In this document: positions 9,067-17,404 of the stretch, one piece after another | Numbering within the stretch: the stretch's first letter is position 1 | Layout: every line of letters begins with the position of its first letter | Source of the DNA: Paenibacillus protaetiae | GTDB taxonomy: Bacteria > Bacillota > Bacilli > Paenibacillales > Paenibacillaceae | Assembly: GCF_004135365.1 (NCBI RefSeq) | Contig: NZ_CP035492.1 | Location: 2,044,501 to 2,108,500 of the forward strand | Direction of reading: 5' to 3' | Length of the DNA: 64,000 bases | Position numbers and translations under genes: made by a program | The notes under the pieces: generated by a model | The model's database searches: none | The model's input: the letters and a program-made list of their open reading frames with translations, nothing else | What the model was told of the DNA's origin: nothing

Positions 9067-10826
9067 TTATGATTGCGGAATACGGACGATAAATTGCAGC
9101 GTATCCGGCGAACTTGCCTCCACCTGGATTTGCCCTTTATATTTGTGCGCAATGGATTTCACGATAGACAGCCCCAAACCTTGGTGCCCCCTTGCTTGGT
9201 CGAATACCCGGGATTAAAGATCGGCTGGCCGGCCACTTGATCCGCCTGCATGCAGATGTTGCTGATCCGGATTTCCAGCCAGCCGTCCTCCTGATTGCTG
9301 GCAAGCGTAATCAGCCGCTGCTCCTCCGGAAACTTCAGCACCTCGTCAAAAGCATTGTCGATCAGGTTGCCGATCATCCGGTTCAAATCCAGCGTGCGTA
9401 TCCCCATGCCAAGCTTCGTCAGCCCTCCGAGCTTGCAATCAAGCTGAATATGGAACGCTTCCGCCTGCGATAATTTGGATCGGATAAGCGCGGCGATAGC
9501 CGGGTTGCCGATATTGATAATATCGTTCATCGCCCTGATTTCGCCCGTAAGCTCTTTTGCATAAGCAAGCAGTTCTTCCGACTTGCGCAATTCCGCAAGC
9601 GCGTAGATCGTTTGTACATGATTCAGAAAATCATGCCGCTGTCCCCGTATCGCCTGGAACATTTGATTAATTTCATCCGCATACGTCATTTGCGTCACTT
9701 GTACGGCTTTATCCTGCGACAGGCGGTAATAACGCATAAAAAACACCGCTATTACAATACTCAAGCCGGTTACGGCAATAATGATGAGGCCCAAGCTCAT
9801 AAACTGCTTGTCCAGCTTATTTTGAATGACATGCTTGTCGGAGACAAGCGACAGCACATATCCATCCAGCTGCTGGCCTTGATCATCGACCATATTCAGC
9901 TGCTTCCCGTCAATCGACACGGGGATAAACATTTTGAACAGCTGCTCGCCGTCTTTCTTTTTATCGACGCGCACCGTTTGACCGGTATGGTACGCCTTCA
10001 GGATGTTCTGGGCGTCATCGTCAAACCTGTAGTTATACGAGCCGTATACGATCGGCTTTTGCACGATATGCTCCAGCGTTTTGCCGTCAGAAGTGATCGT
10101 ATCGAAGCTTCCTTTGTCAAACGTTTTGGGATTAATAACCGACACTTCCAGCAGCGAGTCATTTTGCTCAATGGTTTGTTCGATAATCCGGCTGACGCCT
10201 GTTTTATCTTCGTAATCTTTAAGCCTTTTGTAGCCGACATAAGGATCGATTATATAGTTGGTTGTACCGTCGTAATAGTATCCCCACTTATAAATATGGT
10301 CGATATCGGTCGTAGCCGTTTCATAAGGGCCAGTCCAGAAAAAAGGCAGCGTCTGGCCCAGCCAGTTGACCGAAACCGCCTTCTCGTCGAACAGCTGGTT
10401 AAATATCGTAAACCATGGCGCCATGCTTTTGGTGCCGTGGCCGATTTCATTCGGATCAGATGATTTGTAGAAAATAATATCGTCGCCGGTCCGCTTCATT
10501 AATGTTATATGGTCGATGCCCAGCTTGCTGCTAAGCTCGCTGAGCTGTTTGTTGGTTACTTTTTCCACATCGGGATCAAGCGCATATTGCGCCGCAATTG
10601 AATCCGCCCGAAGTTCCCGGCCGATCTGGTCTTCATACTCCGCCGAACCCAACCGGGACAGCTCAAGCGAAATCTCGATCTGCTTTGCAACGGAAGTCAT
10701 TTCTTGCTCCAGCGACTCTTCGAGAGAATGTTTGGTCAGAAAATAATAGGCGATATTATTTAATAAAATAACGATAACAATAACACTGATCGCCACGAGC
10801 CAACTATTGCGCTGCATGATGTACAT
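9067..10826 (-). pseudogene. Spo0B/CitA-type sensor histidine kinase, frameshifted near 3' end
   Basis: Membrane sensor kinase. N-terminal membrane segment (about 10-30), large extracellular sensor region (about 31-340), second membrane segment (about 343-364), Spo0B-type dimerisation helix with His398 in RGQRHDFLNHVQTI, and an N-box (NRMIGNLIDNAFDEVL). The frame then runs to GYSTKQGG and breaks: as written it ends in TKVWGCLS and a stop at 9159. Adding one G to the five-G run at 9187-9191 restores the G2 box HQGLGLSIVKSIAHKYKG and a normal end at 9067, for a 586-residue protein just before a terminator. As written, the ATP-lid glycine box is lost, so the kinase would be inactive. No response regulator gene is adjacent. 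The start is the ATG at 10826 with AGAGGAG upstream. Confidence 0.87.
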
Positions 10827-10890
10827 CTTGCTCCTCTAGACATGTAATGGATTTATGGTGTAAGCGGGTTGGCCCTTGCCATGATTTCCG

Positions 10891-11571
10891 TCAAGAACGG
10901 AACGTTTTACGCAGCCACAGCCGGAGAAACCAGGCGCGCTCCGTTCTTCTTTTGTATCGCGGCAACAAACTGTACGTCCGCAAGCCTTCATCGACAGCAG
11001 CTTTCGCGTCGCCTTCTTGGCCCAGGCTGCGGTACAGATCAGCCAGCCTCAAATAAGATTCGCATGAGGAAGACTGAATCTCCTGAAACCGGCGCAAATC
11101 TTGCAAAGCTTTGGACGTATCGCTTTTGGCATTAAAGGAAGCTAACCGCAAATAGGGCGCTCCGTATTTGACGCGGGGATTAATCTGCAGAGCAGCGCGG
11201 ATAGCGGCTTCTCCTTTGTCCGGCGCTCCGGTTTCCAAATAACAATAACCCAAGTCGTCCAGGTATTCGGCAGATTCGCTCATCGTTTCCTGCAGCGGCA
11301 CAAGCAGTTCTCCCGCCGCCTTGAATTGTTTCCGTTCCATGAGCAATCTGGCCAGCTCCAGCTTGGAGGATACATCGCTTGGCGACAATTGAATCCGTTT
11401 CTTCAGATTGCTGATCCGCTGCAAACGGCGGACAGGTTTGACAATGCTGGGCGTCAAGCCGACGAATCGGCGGTCGAGCAAATAAAGAATAACAAGGATA
11501 ATGATAATTGCAATTACCGGGCTGCCAGTCAGCCAGGAAAGCAGCACAAACCCAAGAAACAGCTTGCCCAT
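10891..11571 (-). CDS. Membrane-anchored TPR protein
   Basis: Protein of 226 residues with one or two N-terminal membrane segments (about 3-30, ending ILVILYLLDRR) and a cytoplasmic part with tetratricopeptide-like helix pairs, for example ELARLLMERKQFKAAGELL and DLGYCYLETGAPDKGEAAI, each ending in small residues at TPR positions. TPR domains mediate protein contacts; no enzyme function is visible. It lies 64 bases upstream of the sensor kinase on the same strand, so co-transcription is possible. RBS AAAGGGG lies 6 bases before the ATG. Confidence 0.78.
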   Translation of the reverse strand: MGKLFLGFVLLSWLTGSPVIAIIIILVILYLLDRRFVGLTPSIVKPVRRLQRISNLKKRIQLSPSDVSSKLELARLLMERKQFKAAGELLVPLQETMSESAEYLDDLGYCYLETGAPDKGEAAIRAALQINPRVKYGAPYLRLASFNAKSDTSKALQDLRRFQEIQSSSCESYLRLADLYRSLGQEGDAKAAVDEGLRTYSLLPRYKRRTERAWFLRLWLRKTFRS

Positions 11572-11769
11572 CGTCTACCCCTTTCTGTCTCCGTCCGCTT
11601 TTCGTTCATCATACCATAGACTCATGTTTAGCTCTATAAACGAGCGGATAAAAAAATAAAAGGAAATAGTTGTATAAACAAAACGGTTCTCAGCAAATAA
11701 TAACAGCAGAAAATATGTACACTCCAATAATAGGAATGGACTGAACAAAAGAAAAAGGAGAGAAACAGC

Positions 11770-13380
11770 ATGACAAATTCAAAAGATTTGCCAACTGGTG
11801 CAAAAGGCCCGCTTGCACCCGGCGAAACGGAGCTTTCGCTTACGAACCGCCAGGGGCATCCGATTACCGATAACCAAAACCTGCGCACTGTCGGCAACCG
11901 CGGACCGGCCACACTGGAAAATTACCATTTTATCGAAAAAATATCCCATTTTGACCGGGAAAGGGTTCCCGAGCGTGTCGTGCATGGGCGCGGCGCAGGC
12001 GCCCACGGCTACTTTGAAGCGTACGGCAAGGTCGGCAACGAGCCGATCGCGAAATATACGCGGGCGAAGCTGTTTCAGGAAGCCGGCAAACAAACGCCTG
12101 TATTTGTACGTTTTTCTACCGTTATTCACGGCGGCCATTCGCCGGAAACGCTGCGCGACCCGCGCGGATTCGCCACTAAATTTTATACGGAAGACGGCAA
12201 CTGGGATCTGGTCGGCAACAACTTAAAAATATTCTTTATCCGCGATGCGATGAAATTCCCGGACATGGTGCATGCCTTTAAGCCGGATCCGGTGACCAAT
12301 ATTCAGGATATGGAACGTTTTTTGGATTTTATCGCCAATACGCCTGAATCGACCCATATGATCACATTCCTGTTCTCGCCGTGGGGCATTCCAGCCAACT
12401 ACCGGCAGATGCAAGGCTCCGGCGTCAATACATACAAATGGGTGAACGCGGAAGGCAAAGCGGTGCTTGTCAAATATCACTGGGAACCGCTGCAGGGCAT
12501 TCGCAATTTGACCCAGCAGGAAGCCGAAGAAATTTGCGGCAAAAACTTCAACCATGCTACACAGGACTTATACGAAGCGATCGAACGCGGAGACTATCCG
12601 GCTTGGGAACTGAATGTGCAAATCATGAGCGATGACGATCATCCGGAGCTCGATTTCGACCCGCTGGACGATACGAAGCTGTGGCCGGAAGATCAATTCC
12701 CGTTTCTGCCGGTCGGCAAAATGGTGCTGAACAAAAATCCGGAAAATTATTTTGCAGAAGTGGAACAAGCCGCATTCGGCACCGGGGTGCTCGTAGACGG
12801 GCTGGACTTCTCCGACGATAAAATGCTGCAAGGCCGCACGTTCTCCTATTCGGATACCCAACGTTACCGGGTAGGAAGCAACTACTTGCAGCTGCCGATC
12901 AATGCGCCGAAGAAGCACACTGCAACGAATCAGCGCGACGGGCAAATGGCGTTTTATGTAGATATCGCGCCCGGGCAAAATCCGCATATCAACTATGAAC
13001 CGTCATCGCTTGGCGGCCTGCAGGAAACGAAGCGGGACGGAGCGCCTTATGAGCCGTCTTATAACGACAAGCTGGTACGAGCCAAAATCGACCGGACAAA
13101 CGATTTCAAACAAGCCGGGGAAACATTCCGCAAGTTCAGTGAAGCGGAACGCGAGGAGCTGGTCCGCAATCTCGGGGATAACCTCGCGATTTGCAGCCAG
13201 GTCATCCGCGACAAGCTGCTTGATCATTTGACGCAAGCCGATCCGGAGTATGGACGGCGGGTAGCGGAAGCGATCAAAACAGCCGAAGCCGCCAAAAAAT
13301 CCGCGCATCTCGGAACACCTGCCGCGAGAGAAGGCATGGAAGCAGCAGAAGAGCTTGGACAGCGGACAGACGGCTATTGA
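11770..13380 (+). CDS. katA: Heme catalase (KatA-like, small subunit)
   Basis: Monofunctional heme catalase of 536 residues that decomposes hydrogen peroxide in the cytoplasm. The active-site His72 lies in [16 protein letters not shown]; the distal-side segment [15 protein letters not shown] follows; the proximal heme ligand Tyr is in [14 protein letters not shown], the classic catalase signature. Length and the C-terminal stretch after residue about 480 match the small-subunit clade found in Bacillus. A strong RBS (AAAAAGGAG) precedes the ATG. It is monocistronic, with a terminator after it. No clear PerR box was found in the 190 bases upstream, so peroxide control is not shown. The family is certain; the symbol rests on clade similarity. 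Confidence 0.95.
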   Translation: MTNSKDLPTGAKGPLAPGETELSLTNRQGHPITDNQNLRTVGNRGPATLENYHFIEKISHFDRERVPERVVHGRGAGAHGYFEAYGKVGNEPIAKYTRAKLFQEAGKQTPVFVRFSTVIHGGHSPETLRDPRGFATKFYTEDGNWDLVGNNLKIFFIRDAMKFPDMVHAFKPDPVTNIQDMERFLDFIANTPESTHMITFLFSPWGIPANYRQMQGSGVNTYKWVNAEGKAVLVKYHWEPLQGIRNLTQQEAEEICGKNFNHATQDLYEAIERGDYPAWELNVQIMSDDDHPELDFDPLDDTKLWPEDQFPFLPVGKMVLNKNPENYFAEVEQAAFGTGVLVDGLDFSDDKMLQGRTFSYSDTQRYRVGSNYLQLPINAPKKHTATNQRDGQMAFYVDIAPGQNPHINYEPSSLGGLQETKRDGAPYEPSYNDKLVRAKIDRTNDFKQAGETFRKFSEAEREELVRNLGDNLAICSQVIRDKLLDHLTQADPEYGRRVAEAIKTAEAAKKSAHLGTPAAREGMEAAEELGQRTDGY

Positions 13381-13408
13381 TCTGATCCGTAACCGCCCAA
13401 AAAACAGA

Positions 13409-13431
13409 GGCAGCATCCGCGGGATGCTGCC
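13409..13431 (+). terminator. Hairpin terminator after catalase
   Basis: Perfect 10-bp stem GGCAGCATCC/GGATGCTGCC followed by CTTATTGT on the plus strand. Six A residues to its left also give a T-run on the minus strand, so it may act in both directions. Confidence 0.7.
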
Positions 13432-13535
13432 TTATTGTGCTCTATGGGTAATATCCATCTAGACGGATTGCGTCACCCTTATCTGACCGGAAGGCAAACG
13501 TGCAAGAGAGCCTAAGAAGGCGCGAGGCGTATCTG

Positions 13536-13760
13536 TTAGATTTGTAATTCCCCAAGCTTAATCAGTTCAACAACCGCTTGTGAACGACCCTTAACATTCA
13601 ATTTCTGCATAACGTTGGAAATATGATTACGTACGGTCTTCTCGCTGATAAACAATTGCTGCGCAATATCTCTAGTTGTTTTGTCCTGCACTAAGAGCTC
13701 GAATACCTCACGTTCACGATGCGTCAATAAAAATTTGCTCTTATGGTCGCTGCCTTTCAA
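13536..13760 (-). CDS. gerE: Sporulation transcription factor GerE
   Basis: LuxR-type helix-turn-helix protein of 74 residues, the full length of GerE, the last regulator in the mother-cell line of the sporulation cascade. It activates or represses late sigma-K-dependent coat genes. The sequence is nearly collinear with Bacillus GerE: LLTHREREVFELLVQDKTT, then LFISEKTVRNHISNVMQKL as the DNA-binding helix pair, and a GRSQAVVELIKLGEL end. Translation starts at TTG (13760) with the very strong RBS AAGGAGGGGTGA. A sigma-K-type promoter lies about 60 bases upstream. Its targets probably include the coat genes elsewhere in this window (inference). Confidence 0.97.
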   Translation of the reverse strand: MKGSDHKSKFLLTHREREVFELLVQDKTTRDIAQQLFISEKTVRNHISNVMQKLNVKGRSQAVVELIKLGELQI

Positions 13761-13821
13761 TGCGTCACCCCTCCTTGCCCGGGTTTTTATAGTTATACAA
13801 GGTCAAGGGATACAGTCAAAA

Positions 13822-13849
13822 TATAGTATGAGCGGAGAAACGGAGAGGT
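13822..13849 (-). promoter_or_regulatory. Sigma-K-type promoter of gerE
   Basis: On the minus strand the sequence reads AC, then 17 bases, then CATACTATA. This matches the sigma-K consensus (AC, 16-17 bp, CATANNNTA). Its position about 60 bases before the gerE start fits the known sigma-K control of gerE. Confidence 0.65.
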
Positions 13850-13910
13850 GCTGTCACATAGCAAAATGGGCGCGGTTTCATCATTTTTCATTTCGAAAGC
13901 AGGCATAATA

Positions 13911-13951
13911 AAAAACCGGCCAGCATATGCGAATGCGCATAGCAGCCGGTT
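13911..13951 (-). terminator. Terminator after YhcN/YlaJ-type gene
   Basis: Stem AACCGGC/GCCGGTT with an inner near-palindrome around TATGCGCATTCGCATA is followed on the minus strand by TTTTTTATT. It lies immediately downstream of the lipoprotein gene. Confidence 0.82.
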
Positions 13952-13959
13952 AAGCTGTC

Positions 13960-14793
13960 TTAATCGTATATAAGCGGCGTCTTTCCTTGTACGGAACGGT
14001 TGTTAACGACGCCTTGCCTCGTCGGTACCGGAAAAACCCGTTCGGCCATTGCGTTAAATTCGGCGATATAGCCTTGAATCGATTGGCCGGAACGCTGATC
14101 TTCCGCATAGGCAGCCAGCCGGTGCACGAAATCTGCTTTGGAAGAAATATACACTTGGTTTACGCTGGGCTTCATCCGTTTCACCTCTGCGGCGATGCCG
14201 CTTTTTTGCTGCTCCGTTAAACCTTGCTCCCCGATTGCCGTCTGTCCGGCGGCATCAGGCGAAGAAGCGGGACGCGGGTCGTAAATGCCGTTGTTGCGGG
14301 CATCATACATACCGTTCGTACGGAGGCGGTAATTGCTCGAATCCTGTGCCCCGGGCAAGCTCAGCATACGGTCCGGGTTCATGTAGCTCGCCTTCGTTCT
14401 GCCTGCCGGCGCCGATTGGGATTTATAAGCACCCTTTGGCGATACGGCAACGTATGCGTGATTGTCCGTCAAAAGCACGTTTACCATGCTGAAGCCAAAT
14501 TTATTTTCGATTGCTTTCGCCATTACATCGTTCATTTCAATCCGGTAATTGTCATGTTTGCCAACAATATTATTGTTATTCAAACGGCGCCCGCCGACGC
14601 GGTTTTGCTCATTCAGCTGATCATTGGCGAACCGCTTCGCCCATATCGTATTGCCGTTAGCGTCATAGCGGACGCTGTTGGGGCGGACATCTTCCAGCTC
14701 CCGGTTGCCCAGATGGCCTTGATTGGAGGCGCAGCCGGACAGCATGCCGCCAAGTAAAAGAAAAGCGGAAAAGAATGCAATCGTTTTTTTCAT
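13960..14793 (-). CDS. YhcN/YlaJ-family sporulation lipoprotein
   Basis: Predicted lipoprotein of 277 residues. The signal peptide has lipobox LSGC at about residues 17-20. The body includes the conserved block VMAKAIENKFGFSMVNVLLT and AYVAVSPKG, which resemble the YhcN/YlaJ spore lipoprotein family (inner spore membrane or cortex region in Bacillus), and a C-terminal stretch VYISSKADFVHRLAAYAEDQ typical of that family. A Gly/Asn/Arg-rich linker separates the two. I chose ATG 14793 because the signal peptide begins there and AAAGGAG/AAAAAGG lie upstream; an in-frame ATG at 14823 has no RBS. The gene is convergent with none and has its own terminator. Role in germination or spore stability is inferred from the family. 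Confidence 0.85.
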   Translation of the reverse strand: MKKTIAFFSAFLLLGGMLSGCASNQGHLGNRELEDVRPNSVRYDANGNTIWAKRFANDQLNEQNRVGGRRLNNNNIVGKHDNYRIEMNDVMAKAIENKFGFSMVNVLLTDNHAYVAVSPKGAYKSQSAPAGRTKASYMNPDRMLSLPGAQDSSNYRLRTNGMYDARNNGIYDPRPASSPDAAGQTAIGEQGLTEQQKSGIAAEVKRMKPSVNQVYISSKADFVHRLAAYAEDQRSGQSIQGYIAEFNAMAERVFPVPTRQGVVNNRSVQGKTPLIYD

Positions 14794-14877
14794 GAGGCCT
14801 TTTTCACGCTCCTTTATCATCATTCAGGCTTTCGCCCGATATTAGCGTGAACAGAAGAAGGCGGTTCTATTCGGCAC

Positions 14878-14906
14878 TTGACAAGATGAAGCCGGCGTTT
14901 TAAATT
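14878..14906 (+). promoter_or_regulatory. Sigma-A promoter of fabH
   Basis: A perfect -35 TTGACA (14878-14883), a 17-base spacer and a -10-like TAAATT (14901-14906). The FapR-type operator starts 11 bases after the -10, where it would cover the transcription start. Confidence 0.7.
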
Positions 14907-14916
14907 AATATCAAGT

Positions 14917-14935
14917 AATAGTACCTGGTACTAAT
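14917..14935 (+). promoter_or_regulatory. FapR-type operator before fabH
   Basis: Inverted repeat TAGTACC-T-GGTACTA, extended by an outer A/T pair after one mismatch. This matches the established FapR operator core (TTAGTACCTgaTACTAA type) that controls fatty acid and phospholipid genes in Bacillus in response to malonyl-CoA. Position over the transcription start fits repression. Confidence 0.82.
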
Positions 14936-14963
14936 TTTAAATGACGAAAGGCGAGTGAACAGG

Positions 14964-15974
14964 ATGACAACAACAGTTCCCGGTTCCGCTTTCCGCTCCA
15001 ATGCCATCATCAGCGCCATTGGCAGCTATACGCCAAGCCGCGTCCTGACAAACCGCGATTTGGAGTCGATCGTAGACACAAGCGATGAATGGATCGTACG
15101 CGTAACCGGCATGAGAGAAAGACATATCGCCGCGGATAATGAATATACAAGCGACATGATATTTGCCGCCGTTCGCAACATGATAAGCCGTTACCCGGTC
15201 AAACTGGACGATGTGGATTATATACTGGTTGCAACGTCAACCCCCGATACCTTTTTCCCGAGCATGGCCGCCCGGGTGCAGGCCGAGTTCCAGATCGGCC
15301 CATGCGGCAGTGCCGACATTCAAGCCGCGTGCGCCGGGCTGACAACCGCTATGCAGCTTGCCAACGGGCTGCTGCTGTCCGGCATTTTCCGGAAAATTCT
15401 TGTTATAGGCGCCGACGCATTGTCCAAAATAACCGATTATACGGACCGTACGACTTGCGTGCTGTTTGGCGACGGAGCCGGCGCGCTGTTAATGGAAGCT
15501 TCGCCGGACGGGCAAGGGGATGTGCTTGCCGCATACGCCGAAACGGACGGAACAGGCGGCAAACATTTGTACCGCAGCAGCTTGACCGATCAAATTGGCG
15601 GACATCCGATTACGGCAAACGGCAAAATCGTGCAAAACGGCCGCGAGGTTTACCGCTGGGCAACCGGCAAAGTTTCGGAAAGCATCCAGCGCTTTATGGC
15701 GGATAACGGATTCGCAAGCGAACATATTGACTGGTTTATTCCGCATAGCGCCAACATGCGCATTATCGACCTGCTTTGCGAAAAAACCGGCATTCCAAAA
15801 GAGCGGACCTTATCCAGCGTGGAATTTAACGGCAATACTTCCGCCGCCTCGATTATGCTGGCGCTTGACGAAGGCGTACGGAACGGGAGCGTCAAAGCCG
15901 GCCAGAAGCTGCTGCTTTACGGATTTGGCGGCGGCTTAACCCAAGCGGGCGTTATCGTAAACTGGTCGATTTAA
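14964..15974 (+). CDS. fabH: Beta-ketoacyl-ACP synthase III
   Basis: Initiating condensing enzyme of fatty acid synthesis (FabH), joining acyl-CoA primers to malonyl-ACP. All catalytic residues are present: Cys in QAACAGLTTAM, His in WFIPHSANMRI and Asn in FNGNTSAASI. There are 336 residues from the ATG; a GTG at 14955 would add three. The RBS AAAGGCGAG lies 12 bases before the ATG, a slightly long spacing, so the start is uncertain by three codons. The FapR-type operator upstream places it in the lipid-homeostasis regulon. It is monocistronic here, away from other fab genes, as for the second fabH copy (fabHB) of Bacillus; which copy it is cannot be told from this window. Confidence 0.95.
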   Translation: MTTTVPGSAFRSNAIISAIGSYTPSRVLTNRDLESIVDTSDEWIVRVTGMRERHIAADNEYTSDMIFAAVRNMISRYPVKLDDVDYILVATSTPDTFFPSMAARVQAEFQIGPCGSADIQAACAGLTTAMQLANGLLLSGIFRKILVIGADALSKITDYTDRTTCVLFGDGAGALLMEASPDGQGDVLAAYAETDGTGGKHLYRSSLTDQIGGHPITANGKIVQNGREVYRWATGKVSESIQRFMADNGFASEHIDWFIPHSANMRIIDLLCEKTGIPKERTLSSVEFNGNTSAASIMLALDEGVRNGSVKAGQKLLLYGFGGGLTQAGVIVNWSI

Positions 15975-15987
15975 GATAGCCATACAC

Positions 15988-16033
15988 AGCAAAAAAAACG
16001 GGCAGCGGTCACAGGGGCTGTCGCAGCGGCCCC
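15988..16033 (-). terminator. Probable terminator of the six-gene repeat-protein block
   Basis: An imperfect GC-rich hairpin (GGGGC/GCCCC core, with longer CTGT...CAG pairing) is followed on the minus strand by eight T residues. It lies directly after the last gene of the block, which ends at 16042. The stem has bulges, so the exact fold is uncertain. Confidence 0.5.
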
Positions 16034-16041
16034 TAATCCGA

Positions 16042-16371
16042 TTACAGCTGCTCGTTTTTATACCCTTCCAGATGGCCTTGCTCAAAACCGGCTGCAAAGC
16101 CGGCATTGTACCCTTTATTGTAATGAGGAGTTCCATTCTCTGACTTTGTTTTCGTTCCCTTCCGTTTTTCCGTATCCGGCACTCCGGAAGTCTCCTGATC
16201 GAAATCGGCTTCCGTATGAACTATCCGTTCCCTTGCTTTTGTGCGGGGCCGTTTCTTTAATTTGAATCTGTTCCGTTTGGATAAACGTTTCGATATCCGT
16301 TTGGAACGGCCGGATGACCGTTTCCTCTGCCGTTTCGGCTTTTTCTTTTTCGTTTTGCTTCCGCTTTTCAT
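16042..16371 (-). CDS. Very basic small protein with GYxxGF element
   Basis: Protein of about 109 residues of unknown function, last gene of the block. The first half is extraordinarily basic, with repeated Lys/Arg runs (KTKKKKPKRQRKRSSGRSKR). The C-terminal end is HYNKGYNAGFAAGFEQGHLE, a glycine-spaced aromatic pattern. The same combination of basic tract and GYxxG(F/Y)xxG pattern opens the glycosyltransferase of this block, so it may be an assembly or targeting module. There is no signal peptide or membrane segment. I chose the ATG at 16371, with GGAGG 8 bases upstream; an ATG at 16386 that touches the preceding stop codon is also possible. The composition resembles basic coat-type proteins, but no family is recognised. 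Confidence 0.7.
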   Translation of the reverse strand: MKSGSKTKKKKPKRQRKRSSGRSKRISKRLSKRNRFKLKKRPRTKARERIVHTEADFDQETSGVPDTEKRKGTKTKSENGTPHYNKGYNAGFAAGFEQGHLEGYKNEQL

Positions 16372-16386
16372 CGACAAGACCTCCAT

Positions 16387-16689
16387 TTAAGAAAGCTTGC
16401 GAGGTTGAGCCCGGACAAGCGGATTCAGCCAAGGCTTGCCGGGGTTACCGGACATTCGTACGCTGCGTCGCAGCCTGGCGCCTGTTACGGCTTCAGCGAT
16501 CGTCTGCTGCAGTCCCGTCAGCAAATCAATATTCGCTCCGATATGCCGGGCTGTTTCACCCGAATATTGCGCTACATCGGCTACACTGTCCAGGATGCGG
16601 GCCAGGGCATGCTGGCTTTTGGCAAGCGATGCAAGAAGTTCGGCTTTGGCTTGCCGTTCATCCAACAACAACTCATTGCGGCCGCCCAT
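16387..16689 (-). CDS. Small helical protein, member of a paralogous trio
   Basis: Cytoplasmic-type protein of 100 residues, unknown function. The first helix contains SLAKSQHALARILDSVAD and a second has NIDLLTGLQQTIAEAV; a basic tail follows. The first-helix pattern (polar-x-x-LARIL-acidic) recurs in the next two small proteins of the block, which suggests shared origin. The start lies 8 bases after GAGG, and the 106-residue gene ends 5 bases upstream, so the genes are tightly packed. No signal peptide, zinc motif or enzyme signature is seen. A structural or chaperone role for the repeat protein is a guess from context. Confidence 0.72.
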   Translation of the reverse strand: MGGRNELLLDERQAKAELLASLAKSQHALARILDSVADVAQYSGETARHIGANIDLLTGLQQTIAEAVTGARLRRSVRMSGNPGKPWLNPLVRAQPRKLS

Positions 16690-16694
16690 CTTGG

Positions 16695-17015
16695 TTAACC
16701 TCTTCTGCCGCCGCCGTAGTAGCCGGAACTTTCATTCTCGTCGTCGTCCGATTGCATCACAGCCCGCAGCATCGCCACCATACCTTGGCTGTATTTCGTA
16801 ACGCCTTCTATTAACTCTACGATCTGGTCATGCACCTGCAAAGACTGTTTCAGCTGCTGCTCCTCATCTTCAAATGAGTCCGGAGAGTAATGCCCGCAAA
16901 TCCAGTTTCTCGCTTTTTCCGATTCATAAGCTTTGGCTTCCAATATAATTGCCATATTGCGCTGCATGCTTACAGAAGCTTTCAGCATCTGCATATAAGC
17001 TGTTTCACGGCTCAC
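16695..17015 (-). CDS. Small helical protein, member of a paralogous trio
   Basis: Protein of 106 residues of unknown function. Helix one carries SMQRNMAIILEAKAYESEK, matching the pattern in the flanking small proteins, and helix two has VHDQIVELIEGVTKYSQGM. The C-terminus is acidic, then Gly/Tyr-rich and basic (YYGGGRRG). Translation starts at GTG (17015) with a strong AAAGGAGG. A single Cys (NWICGHYSPD) is present. No signal peptide. Together with the genes on each side it forms a dense run on the minus strand, spaced by 5 and 24 bases. Confidence 0.72.
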   Translation of the reverse strand: MSRETAYMQMLKASVSMQRNMAIILEAKAYESEKARNWICGHYSPDSFEDEEQQLKQSLQVHDQIVELIEGVTKYSQGMVAMLRAVMQSDDDENESSGYYGGGRRG

Positions 17016-17039
17016 CGGGCAACCTCCTTTCGTACGCTG

Positions 17040-17333
17040 CTATTCTTCGTCGTCTTCGCCAGCCGGCTTCATCTCTTTCATTAAATATTGCATATGGACA
17101 GCTAATGTTTCCTGCAGTTCAGCCATGCTCGCCAAATAAGAGACAACGCTTTGCGTCAGCATCTGCGCAGAATCCATCAGCCCGTCTTCGCCAAGATCCG
17201 GTCCTTCGTCGGGCAAATCCAGCACAATTTCCGCCATTCTGATTACAACATCCCGTTCAGCTTCAAGCATGCGAGCCAGTTGAAGGTGGCTGTGCGACAT
17301 ATGCTCAATCAGTTCGGTTACTTGCTGCTGCAT
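17040..17333 (-). CDS. Small helical protein, member of a paralogous trio
   Basis: Protein of 97 residues of unknown function. Helix one (HSHLQLARMLEAERDVVIRM) fits the same pattern as the two downstream neighbours, helix two is MAELQETLAVHMQYLMKEM, and a Asp/Gly/Pro-rich loop (LDLPDEGPDLGEDG) joins them. The C-terminus is acidic. RBS GGGGGTG before the ATG. No export signal. It follows the glycosyltransferase gene by 71 bases on the same strand. Confidence 0.72.
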   Translation of the reverse strand: MQQQVTELIEHMSHSHLQLARMLEAERDVVIRMAEIVLDLPDEGPDLGEDGLMDSAQMLTQSVVSYLASMAELQETLAVHMQYLMKEMKPAGEDDEE

Positions 17334-17404
17334 GGGTTCACCCCCTTCATGCTGTTAGTAGCATATGCGCCGTTATTCAGCCTGATACTTGTATGAATAT
17401 TCGG

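Noticed and set aside
9187-9191. Programmed ribosomal frameshifting as the cause of the broken kinase frame
   Set aside because: There is no slippery heptamer with a downstream pseudoknot, and the same G5-for-G6 pattern also breaks ecsB and cysK, so a homopolymer error or slippage is simpler.
11640-11769. A PerR box upstream of the catalase gene
   Set aside because: Only weak AT-rich half-matches to the PerR inverted repeat are present, so no operator was called.
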